This document shows positions 1-5,591 of a stretch of DNA of 8,875 nucleotides, in pieces. The DNA comes from Gammaproteobacteria bacterium (GTDB lineage Bacteria > Pseudomonadota > Gammaproteobacteria > Granulosicoccales > Granulosicoccaceae). Each line of letters starts with the position of its first letter. Position 1 is the first letter of the stretch. The position numbers and the translations under genes are program-made. The DNA is taken from the NCBI GenBank assembly GCA_003511825.1, contig DOIU01000539.1:1-8875 (forward strand), given 5' to 3'. The notes under the pieces were generated by a model. It was not told the DNA's origin. It searched no databases and saw only the letters and a list, made by a program, of their open reading frames with translations.

Positions 1-533
1 AGCGACATCGGACGTTACAGAAAATCGCTGCGGACTCGATCAAGTTTGAACCCAGCATTCGACAAGACGTCGATCTCATCTACCTGACGGTTGACGCCGA
101 ACAAGCCCGGCTCGTGCGCCCGCAGCTGCTGTTTTTCCGCGCACGCGAAATTCCGCTCATCGCAAGCTCGCGCGTACACGACAGACTCGCCAACACACGC
201 AAGGACAGAGACCTTAACGGCATTGTATTTTCGGACAGCATCTGGGCCTTACCGCTGACTACCGCAGGCAATGCTGACCTCGATGCCATCGTTCGCAACT
301 GGCCAGAGCGCGACAGCGCCATCCGACTATACGCCATGGGGACGGACGCCTATCGCGTGGTCCCCTTTCTGACCAACATGAAAGACGATGAGCACTATCG
401 CTTTGCCGGACACACGGGCGATTTGTCCCTTGATAGCAACAACCGCTTACATCGCCATTTGCATTGGGCCATCTTTGAAAAAGGCAAGGCGACACTTTAC
501 GATGGCGCCGCCAAGCCCATGCAGGAAAACTGA
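1..533 (+). CDS. lpoA: LpoA/LppC-family penicillin-binding protein activator, C-terminal part (5' end outside window)
   Basis: The frame is open from the first complete codon (position 3) to TGA at 531-533, giving 176 residues of a longer protein. The sequence reads like the C-terminal periplasmic-binding-protein-like domain of LpoA (LppC family, formerly YraM). Recognisable segments are DVDLIYLTVDAEQARLVRPQ, then LLFFRAREIPLIASSRVHD, then LNGIVFSDSIWAL, and near the end the DLSLDSNNRLHRHLHWAIF segment typical of the family. In the family, LpoA is an outer-membrane lipoprotein that reaches through the periplasm to activate the peptidoglycan synthase PBP1A. The lipoprotein signal and N-terminal domain lie outside the window. 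The next gene is yraN, 29 bases downstream on the same strand, which is the usual neighbour of lpoA in gammaproteobacteria. The internal GTG at 114 is not a start, since homology continues upstream of it. Confidence 0.85.
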   Translation, partial: RHRTLQKIAADSIKFEPSIRQDVDLIYLTVDAEQARLVRPQLLFFRAREIPLIASSRVHDRLANTRKDRDLNGIVFSDSIWALPLTTAGNADLDAIVRNWPERDSAIRLYAMGTDAYRVVPFLTNMKDDEHYRFAGHTGDLSLDSNNRLHRHLHWAIFEKGKATLYDGAAKPMQEN

Positions 534-562
534 TCTGAAGACATGCACGGAAACGGATTTCC

Positions 563-922
563 ATGAGCACACAAACAACCGGGCAAGCAGCAGAAAAGCA
601 AGCCAGGCACTACCTAGAAAACCAAGGCTTACGACTGCGCGCACGCAATTATCGCTCACGATTTGGCGAAATCGACCTGATTATGGTCGACGGCGACACC
701 TTGGTCTTTGTCGAGGTACGACTGCGAACGCACACAAGCTACGGGGGCGGCCTCAGCAGCGTCGATACCCGCAAGCAGCGCAAGCTCGCACGCACGGCCC
801 TTGCGTATTTGCAGCAGCACCGATTGAATGACGCCTACTGTCGCTTTGATGTGATTGCAGTGAACCCGCAAGGCACAACCACCTTTGAGTGGATACGAAA
901 CGCATTTGACTATACGGGATAA
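563..922 (+). CDS. yraN: YraN family protein (UPF0102), endonuclease-like fold
   Basis: This 119-residue protein is close to the usual length of about 120-130 for the YraN/UPF0102 family. The family resembles Holliday-junction resolvases and PD-(D/E)xK nucleases in fold, but its biochemical role is not settled. The core is visible: an N-terminal helix (GQAAEKQARHYLENQG, residues 7-22), then RNYRSRFGEIDLIM with E36 and D38, then LVFVEVRLR with E51, and GGGLSSVDTRKQRKLARTA after it. The last catalytic-motif position is R53 rather than lysine; I recall the same VEVR in other gammaproteobacterial members, so this is not a lesion. The ATG at 563 is chosen because the family begins just before the GxxAE helix; the ribosome binding site is weak. 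The gene sits between lpoA and the SIS-domain gene and ends only 6 bases before the latter, indicating cotranscription. Confidence 0.93.
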   Translation: MSTQTTGQAAEKQARHYLENQGLRLRARNYRSRFGEIDLIMVDGDTLVFVEVRLRTHTSYGGGLSSVDTRKQRKLARTALAYLQQHRLNDAYCRFDVIAVNPQGTTTFEWIRNAFDYTG

Positions 923-928
923 CTCAGT

Positions 929-1534
929 ATGAATGAGCAGCATACCACTCACCTCGCTGAAAACCACTTCCAGAGCAGCGCGGCTGTGTTTGCATCAGCA
1001 AGCAAGCTCCTGCCCCCAGCTATTGCCGCCGCCACCCAGTTGTGTTGCGACGCGCTGCTCAACGGCAAAAAAATCCTGACCTGTGGTAACGGCGGCTCGT
1101 CCGGTGACGCCATGCACTTGTCTTCAGAGCTGGTTAATCGCTACAAAATGGAACGCCCCGGCTTGCCCGCCATTGCCTTGACCACCGATAACTTTATCTT
1201 GACCTCTATCGCGAATGACTACGACTATGAACGCGTTTTCGCTCGACAGGTGCAGGCACTCGGCCAGGAAGGAGATATCTTGTTTGCGATCTCTACCAGT
1301 GGACAGTCAGCCAATATTGTTCGCGCAGTACAAACGGCAATCGAGCGCGATATGACGGTCATCGCCTTAAGCGGTCGGGATGGTGGGCAGTTCCCTGACC
1401 AGCTCCGTGCAGGTGTGGACGTTGAAGTGCGCGCGCCCTCAGATGTGACAGCGCGGATTCAGGAAGTGCATCTCGTCTGCATACACGCCATTTGCGATGC
1501 CATCGACGAAACATTGTTCGGCGGAGGCGGTTAA
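929..1534 (+). CDS. gmhA: SIS-domain protein: phosphoheptose isomerase GmhA, or the related DnaA-binding DiaA
   Basis: This 201-residue protein is a single SIS domain. The sugar-phosphate loop is LTCGNGGSSGDAMHLSSEL (residues 50-68), followed by LPAIALTTDNFILTSIANDY, GDILFAISTSGQSANIVRA (115-133) and ARIQEVHLVCIHAICDAID. GmhA converts sedoheptulose 7-phosphate to glycero-manno-heptose 7-phosphate for LPS core heptose. The four residues forming the GmhA metal and catalytic site are all present as H63, E67, Q178 and H186. E. coli DiaA, which regulates DnaA and sits at the same lpoA-yraN locus, has lost part of this set. The middle of the protein (LPAIALTTDN, ALTTDNF, QVQALGQEGD) nevertheless resembles DiaA strongly. 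P. aeruginosa carries gmhA at this same place, so I favour an active isomerase, with a DiaA-like role not excluded. It is cotranscribed with yraN (6-base gap) and converges on sspB. Confidence 0.85.
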   Translation: MNEQHTTHLAENHFQSSAAVFASASKLLPPAIAAATQLCCDALLNGKKILTCGNGGSSGDAMHLSSELVNRYKMERPGLPAIALTTDNFILTSIANDYDYERVFARQVQALGQEGDILFAISTSGQSANIVRAVQTAIERDMTVIALSGRDGGQFPDQLRAGVDVEVRAPSDVTARIQEVHLVCIHAICDAIDETLFGGGG

Positions 1535-1536
1535 TC

Positions 1537-1550
1537 GCGCGGAATCGCGC
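1537..1550. terminator. Possible small hairpin between convergent gmhA and sspB
   Basis: A GC-only 5-bp stem (GCGCG/CGCGC) with loop GAAT fills the 15-base gap between the stop codons of the convergent genes. Neither strand has a T run behind it, so intrinsic termination is doubtful. Its position between convergent genes is the main argument. Confidence 0.3.
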
Positions 1551-1972
1551 TACTTAACCACCTTCAAGCTTGGCTTTTTCCCGCCCGTCCCCGCACCGTT
1601 AGGTGTGGGGGAAGCCGGAGCAGGGCCATCACCATCAGGCTCGGGAGGTGCAGCTCCTACACCTTCTTGATCACCAAACATCATGCCCTGGCCATTCTCT
1701 TGCGCGTAAATCGCCAACACATTGGGCGTCGGGACAAACACCTCCATGGGCTTGCCACCAAAGCGCGCACTAAATGCAACACTGTCATTCCCCAATGCCA
1801 GACCATGAGTCGCTGCCGGACTGATGTTCAGGATGATCCGCTCGTTTTCAATATAGCCCTCGGGCACCACTACCGCCTCGGAACGGGTATCGACCAATAT
1901 GTACGGCGTGAGGCCATTGTCCACAATCCACTCATAAATGGCTCTGATGATATAAGGTCTGGAAGAAGTCAT
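1550..1972 (-). CDS. sspB: ClpXP protease specificity-enhancing factor SspB
   Basis: This is the adaptor that delivers ssrA-tagged and other substrates to ClpXP. The folded substrate-binding domain spans residues 1-100 and contains SSRPYIIRAIYEWIVDNGLT, IILNISPAATHGL, ARFGGKPMEVFVP and VLAIYAQENGQGMMF. A flexible Gly/Ala/Pro-rich linker (about 101-131) follows. The protein ends in GGKKPSLKVVK, matching the ClpX-binding tail of E. coli SspB (RPALRVVK). I take the ATG at 1970-1972 (140 residues) because MTSSRPY aligns with the start of Pseudomonas SspB. A GTG three codons upstream (1981) is possible, and neither start has a good ribosome binding site. The gene lies 39 bases after sspA on the same strand and is presumably cotranscribed with it. 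Confidence 0.95.
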   Translation of the reverse strand: MTSSRPYIIRAIYEWIVDNGLTPYILVDTRSEAVVVPEGYIENERIILNISPAATHGLALGNDSVAFSARFGGKPMEVFVPTPNVLAIYAQENGQGMMFGDQEGVGAAPPEPDGDGPAPASPTPNGAGTGGKKPSLKVVK

Positions 1973-2011
1973 GTGAGACACCCGGAGTCGGGCACTAACC
2001 GCCGTTGGCGA

Positions 2012-2638
2012 TCAGCGCATATCGCGTTCGATTTCAGTAAGGCTGAGCTGAAACCCCTCGCGGGCAAACAGGCGCTCTGCATAATCAATGACGGGTTTAG
2101 CGTCACCCGGGGGCAGCTCGACACCGTAAGTCCGCAACCGCCACAACAGGGGTGCCAGCGTCGCATCAATAAGGGTGAACTCATCACTGAGAAAGAAGGG
2201 CTTTACCGAGAACACATCGGCGGCGGCGATCAGTGAGTCACGAAGGTTTTTTGCCGCCTTGGTGACACGCTTGCTATCACCACTCTCCAGATCAGGCAAC
2301 AGCGAATACCAATCGTTTTCAATGCGAAACAACGCCAGGCGTGACTGCGCACGCGAGACGGGGTCAACCGGCATCAACGGGGGATGCGGAAACCGCTCAT
2401 CCAAGTACTCTGAGATGACTCGCGAGTCGTACAACACCAAGTCTCGATCGATCAGCGTCGGAATGCTGCCATACGGATTCAGGTGCAACAGATCCTCGGG
2501 CTTGTTGTCGGGATCGATGCTTTCAATGTCCACGGTGATGTCCTTTTCAGCCAGCACGAGACGAACACGGTGGCAATGAATGCACTCTGCAGCGGAATAC
2601 AGCATCATGACGGAACGACGGTTTGCAATGGTCGACAC
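2012..2638 (-). CDS. sspA: Stringent starvation protein A (SspA)
   Basis: This 208-residue protein has the glutathione-S-transferase fold without catalytic function. SspA binds RNA polymerase and alters transcription during starvation and acid stress; in several gammaproteobacteria it affects virulence genes. The thioredoxin-like N-terminal domain runs from MMLYSAAECIHCHRVRLVLA to about residue 85 (NPYGSIPTLIDRDLVLYDS). It ends in ERFPHPPLMP, whose P84-H85-P86 is the surface motif required for SspA activity in E. coli. The helical C-terminal domain follows (KPFFLSDEFTLIDATLAPLL, LTEIERDMR). The GTG start at 2636-2638 is preferred because GGAGAG stands 7 bases upstream; the ATG codons at residues 11-12 would remove the first strand. 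The gene begins only 25 bases after the T run of the petC terminator. Confidence 0.95.
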   Translation of the reverse strand: MSTIANRRSVMMLYSAAECIHCHRVRLVLAEKDITVDIESIDPDNKPEDLLHLNPYGSIPTLIDRDLVLYDSRVISEYLDERFPHPPLMPVDPVSRAQSRLALFRIENDWYSLLPDLESGDSKRVTKAAKNLRDSLIAAADVFSVKPFFLSDEFTLIDATLAPLLWRLRTYGVELPPGDAKPVIDYAERLFAREGFQLSLTEIERDMR

Positions 2639-2645
2639 TTATTTA

Positions 2646-2651
2646 CTCTCC
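2646..2651 (-). promoter_or_regulatory. Ribosome binding site deciding the GTG start of sspA
   Basis: On the minus strand GGAGAG lies 7 bases before GTG at 2638. It overlaps the edge of a small GGGG-CAAT-CCCC inverted repeat (2652-2663), so local RNA structure may affect access. Confidence 0.6.
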
Positions 2652-2663
2652 GGGGCAATCCCC

Positions 2664-2695
2664 AAAAAAAAACGGGCCTACAGATTGTGGGCCCG
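2664..2695 (-). terminator. Rho-independent terminator after petC
   Basis: Read on the minus strand, CGGGCC pairs with GGCCCG (6 bp). The stem continues, after a C/A mismatch, with ACA:TGT around a three-base loop, and is followed directly by nine T residues. It starts 25 bases after the petC stop codon and should end the petABC transcript. The end of the T run is only 25 bases from the sspA start. Confidence 0.9.
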
Positions 2696-2720
2696 CCATA
2701 ATCCATAGAATCCTTAAAGA

Positions 2721-3488
2721 CTATTTGACAATGTCTCTCCAGTACTCCTTCTTCAATTGATAGGCAACCACTAGAAAGACGATTAAAAACAACATGACCC
2801 ACATGCCGACGCGATGGCGTACGACTTTAATGGGATCTGCCATATAAGCCATGAAGTTTACTAAATCCGCCACGGTCCGGTCATATTCCTCGGGCGTTTG
2901 TTTACCCTTGGTAACCAGCTCAAACCCGACCATCACCTCGGCTTCATGCCCATGTGCGTCGGTTTGGGTCTCATAGACCGGCTTCTGCCAGCCCTGCAGC
3001 TCCCACAACACATGGGGCATACTCGCCCCGGCGAAGACCTTGTTGTTCACACCTACTGGACGTGACGGGTCCAGGTAAAAGGTGCGCAGGTAAGTATACA
3101 ACCAATCGGTGCCGCGTGAGCGGGCGGTGAGCGCGAGGTTGGGCGGGCTGGCGCCAAAAGCTTGCTTGCCGTAGTCCTTGCTCATGTTATTGAACATCAG
3201 CGACCCCACTTTGGTGCGCTCGCCGGCGTCATCGGTGGTGAAAACCAGATTTTCCACCACCTGCTCATCGGTCAGACCGACATCTTGAGCGATGCGATTG
3301 TACCGTTGATAATCGGCCGTGTGGCAACCGAGACAATAGTTCACAAAGGTGCGCGCACCGCGCTGCAAAGAGGCCGTGTTGGTCGGATCAATGCGGACGT
3401 GGTCAAGCTCAACACCGACAGAAGCACCAAAGCTCGCAGCCGGCATCAACAATAACACAAATGCGGAAATGACTGTTCTTGTATTCAT
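2721..3488 (-). CDS. petC: Cytochrome c1 subunit of the ubiquinol-cytochrome c reductase (bc1 complex)
   Basis: This 255-residue protein carries the c-type heme that takes electrons from the Rieske protein and passes them to a periplasmic cytochrome c. A signal peptide (about residues 1-22, hydrophobic core VISAFVLLLMPAASFG) exports the domain. The heme-binding motif is C52-LG-C55-H56. The segment GASPPNLALTARSRGTDWLY (112-131) is typical of cytochrome c1, and M157 in AGASMPHVLWEL is the probable sixth heme ligand. A C-terminal transmembrane helix (about 227-244, WVMLFLIVFLVVAYQL) anchors the protein and is followed by KKEYWRDIVK. Its ATG overlaps the petB stop by one base (TAATG), showing translational coupling. 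The single-heme form and length are normal. A strong terminator follows. Confidence 0.97.
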   Translation of the reverse strand: MNTRTVISAFVLLLMPAASFGASVGVELDHVRIDPTNTASLQRGARTFVNYCLGCHTADYQRYNRIAQDVGLTDEQVVENLVFTTDDAGERTKVGSLMFNNMSKDYGKQAFGASPPNLALTARSRGTDWLYTYLRTFYLDPSRPVGVNNKVFAGASMPHVLWELQGWQKPVYETQTDAHGHEAEVMVGFELVTKGKQTPEEYDRTVADLVNFMAYMADPIKVVRHRVGMWVMLFLIVFLVVAYQLKKEYWRDIVK

Positions 3489-4714
3489 TAGTGCGTCACC
3501 CTCGCTGGAACCGGTTTCGTTTTTTCAGAGCGGCTTATAAAAAACAGAGCGACAAAAAAACCGAAGTAAATCAACGAACAAACTTGGGAAACAAAAGTAC
3601 CTACCGGTGTCGGCGCCTGCATACCGAAGTAGCCGAGCACCACAAAAGAGACCGCAAACAGTGTGAGATTAATTTTGTACGGCAATGAGCGGTAACGAAT
3701 AGAACGCACGCCATTGCGGTCAATCCAAGGCAGGAAGAACAGCACAACGATCGCCGCTCCCATCGCAATAACGCCGCCGAGCTTGTCCGGCACCGCACGC
3801 AAAATCGCGTAAAACGGCGTGAAATACCACACTGGCGCAATGTGTTCCGGCGTCTTGAGCGGATCAGCAGGCTCAAAGTTAGCGTGCTCAAGAAAATATC
3901 CACCCATCTCTGGGGCAAAAAACACCACAGCAAAGAACACGATCAGGAAAACACCCACACCGACAATGTCCTTCACGGTGTAGTAAGGATGAAACGGGAT
4001 ACCATCCAGAGGAATGCCCTCTTCATTCTTGAGCTTTTTGATATCGACGCCGTCAGGGTTGTTTGACCCCACTTCGTGCAACGCGATGATATGCGCGATG
4101 ACCAAAAACACCAGAATCAGCGGTACCGCAATCACGTGTAAGGCAAAAAAGCGGTTCAGGGTAGCGTCTGAAATGATGTAGTCCCCTTTCAGCCACAGCG
4201 TAATCGAGTCACCAATACCAAATGGGATGGCACCAAACAGCGAGATAATGACCTGCGCGCCCCAGTAGGACATTTGCCCCCAAGGCAACAGATAACCCAT
4301 GAACGCCTCGGCCATCAGCGCGAGGTAAATCAGCATGCCGAAGATCCAAACCAGCTCGCGCGGCTTTTTGTAGGAGCCGTACATCAGCCCGCGGAACATA
4401 TGCAGATAGACCACGACAAAAAATGCAGACGCACCCGTGGAGTGCATGTAGCGAATGAGCCAACCCCAGTTGACGTCCCGCATGATGTACTCAACGGAAC
4501 GAAACGCCAGATCGCCGTCTGGCTTGTAATTCATCGTCAGGAAAATACCGGTAACGATCTGGATGACCAACACCAGCAACGCCAGAGAGCCGAAGTAATA
4601 CCAAAAATTAAAATTCTTGGGCGCATAGTACTTTGACAGATGCTCTTCCCACATCTTTGTCGCGGGAAACCGATCATCAATCCACGCCATGGTGCTTTCG
4701 AGTCGCTTACCCAT
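3488..4714 (-). CDS. petB: Cytochrome b subunit of the bc1 complex
   Basis: This 408-residue integral membrane protein holds both b hemes and the two quinone sites. The heme ligand pairs are H91/H105 in one helix and H193/H208 in another. The second pair has 14 residues between ligands, as in cytochrome b6, where mitochondrial cytochrome b has 13. The Qo-site motif usually written PEWY is here P294-V-W-Y297. Both traits are, as I recall, usual for beta- and gammaproteobacterial cytochrome b. Other signatures are GYLLPWGQMSYWGAQVI (140-156), NNPDGV (218-223) and HPYYTVKDI (242-250), with about eight hydrophobic helices. It is full length, with the b6-like and subunit-IV-like parts fused as normal for bc1. 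Its ATG overlaps the petA stop by one base (TGATG). Confidence 0.97.
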   Translation of the reverse strand: MGKRLESTMAWIDDRFPATKMWEEHLSKYYAPKNFNFWYYFGSLALLVLVIQIVTGIFLTMNYKPDGDLAFRSVEYIMRDVNWGWLIRYMHSTGASAFFVVVYLHMFRGLMYGSYKKPRELVWIFGMLIYLALMAEAFMGYLLPWGQMSYWGAQVIISLFGAIPFGIGDSITLWLKGDYIISDATLNRFFALHVIAVPLILVFLVIAHIIALHEVGSNNPDGVDIKKLKNEEGIPLDGIPFHPYYTVKDIVGVGVFLIVFFAVVFFAPEMGGYFLEHANFEPADPLKTPEHIAPVWYFTPFYAILRAVPDKLGGVIAMGAAIVVLFFLPWIDRNGVRSIRYRSLPYKINLTLFAVSFVVLGYFGMQAPTPVGTFVSQVCSLIYFGFFVALFFISRSEKTKPVPARVTH

Positions 4715-5340
4715 CAGGCCGCCCCTCCTTCTTCACCGATAATCAATCGCGCATCAGAGAGATAGGCATGTGGCGGCACCTCAAGATTGGTCGGCGCAGG
4801 CACGCCTTTGTAGACGCGCCCAGAAAAGTCGAACTTGGACCCATGACACGGGCAGAAAAAGCCGCCGTTCCAGTCCGCACCCAAGTCCCCAGGTGCGAGT
4901 TCCGGTCGGTAGGTTGGCGAGCAGCCAAGGTGGGTACAAATCCCAATCATCACCAGGTACTCCGGCTTGATTGAGCGATGAACGTTCTGTGCGTATTGGG
5001 GTTGTTGCGCCACCGCAGAGTCCGGGTCACGCAGACGATCGGCGTTCTGTTCCAGCGCGTCGAGCGTCTCTTGCGTTCTTCGAACCACCCATACTGGTTT
5101 ACCACGCCATTCGGCAATCAACATTTGGCCGGGCGCCAACTTGCTGATATCCACCTCAACCGGTGCACCTGCCGCACGGGCTTTGGCACTGGGTGACATG
5201 GACGATACGAACGGAATGGCGATGGCTACCACACCAGCTCCCCCCACCACAGACGCACCACCAATCAGAAGCAACCGCCTCTTTTTGTCGATATTGTCCG
5301 TCGAGAAGGAGATTTGCGTCGCTACGGTCTCTGTTGCCAT
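4714..5340 (-). CDS. petA: Rieske iron-sulfur subunit of the bc1 complex
   Basis: This 208-residue protein carries a 2Fe-2S cluster that moves electrons from ubiquinol at the Qo site to cytochrome c1. The cluster ligands are in C135-T-H137-LGC140 and C163-P-C165-H166-GS; C140 and C165 would form the stabilising disulfide. The N terminus has basic residues (DKKRRLLL, 16-25) followed by a hydrophobic segment (23-47), consistent with an uncleaved Tat-type signal anchor. The start at 5338-5340 is chosen because GGAG lies 10 bases upstream (5351-5354). An in-frame ATG at 5421 would add 27 residues unlike the family and has no ribosome binding site. This is the first gene of petABC. The presumed promoter lies in the 251-base region upstream. 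Confidence 0.96.
   Translation of the reverse strand: MATETVATQISFSTDNIDKKRRLLLIGGASVVGGAGVVAIAIPFVSSMSPSAKARAAGAPVEVDISKLAPGQMLIAEWRGKPVWVVRRTQETLDALEQNADRLRDPDSAVAQQPQYAQNVHRSIKPEYLVMIGICTHLGCSPTYRPELAPGDLGADWNGGFFCPCHGSKFDFSGRVYKGVPAPTNLEVPPHAYLSDARLIIGEEGGAA
4724..4729 (-). promoter_or_regulatory. Strong ribosome binding site of petB inside the end of petA
   Basis: AGGAGG on the minus strand, 9 bases before the petB ATG. Together with the TGATG overlap it indicates efficient, coupled translation of cytochrome b. Confidence 0.7.
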
Positions 5341-5452
5341 GTTGAGACTACTCCAGATGTAAACAAATAAACTGTCAGCCGACCGCGCAGCAGATCGATC
5401 AATGCCGATCTTGGCCACCATCAGCCGAGGGTGAAGTCAGACCAGCCGCAGC

Positions 5453-5525
5453 ATCCCTAATACGGCCACAAAATGTAGGGATACTACCATAATCCCGCAC
5501 ACTTTTTATGTTTATTCCGTATCCC
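5453..5525. repeat. Four GGGAT/ATCCC motifs upstream of petA
   Basis: ATCCCTA at 5453-5459 is the exact inverse of TAGGGAT at 5476-5482 (7 bp, 16 bases between). Further ATCCC copies lie at 5492-5496 and 5521-5525. The copies at 5478-5482 and 5492-5496 form another inverted pair that brackets the candidate -10 of petA. These could be operator half-sites or leader-RNA structure; no regulator is identifiable. Confidence 0.4.
5481..5489 (-). promoter_or_regulatory. Candidate extended -10 element for petABC
   Basis: The minus strand reads TGG followed by TAGTAT, a TGn-extended -10 with four of six matches to TATAAT. No good -35 hexamer is found 16-18 bases upstream. It would give a leader of about 130 bases before the petA ATG. 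The evidence is weak and rests mainly on position. Confidence 0.25.
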
Positions 5526-5529
5526 AAGT

Positions 5530-5553
5530 CTTGGCACGCCTAAGGCGACCAAG
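5530..5553. repeat. Imperfect hairpin between ybgI remnant and petA
   Basis: Outer arms CTTGG/CCAAG (5530-5534, 5549-5553) and inner arms CGCC/GGCG (5537-5540, 5544-5547) enclose a three-base loop. An alternative, mutually exclusive stem is possible: AAGGC at 5542-5546 with GCCTT at 5553-5557. No T run follows on either strand, so it is not a standard terminator. It may be a Rho-related, attenuator-like or protein-binding structure. Confidence 0.4.
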
Positions 5554-5591
5554 CCTTACAAAATTCACAAAAACCAACCCCAATTTCGATT

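Larger units (their letters stand above)
5341..5591 (-). other. Intergenic leader and control region of petABC (also the 3' flank of ybgI)
   Basis: No coding sequence is supported here. The stretch is more AT-rich than the flanking genes from about 5461 to 5591. It contains repeated GGGAT motifs, an imperfect hairpin at 5530-5553 and a weak promoter-like sequence. Both upstream genes on the minus strand (ybgI remnant, then petA) read through this direction, so it must hold any ybgI terminator and the petABC promoter. No hairpin with a T run was found for ybgI. Confidence 0.6.

Noticed and set aside
388..831. Open frame of 147 codons overlapping lpoA and yraN
   Set aside because: It is out of frame with two well-supported genes, and its protein is compositionally random.
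3842..4636. Several plus-strand open frames opposite petB
   Set aside because: They are antisense frames to a hydrophobic, conserved cytochrome b and have no homology that I recognise.
5338..5421. ATG at 5421 as the petA start
   Set aside because: It adds 27 residues not seen in Rieske proteins and lacks a ribosome binding site. The ATG at 5340 has GGAG and gives a normal Tat-type N terminus.
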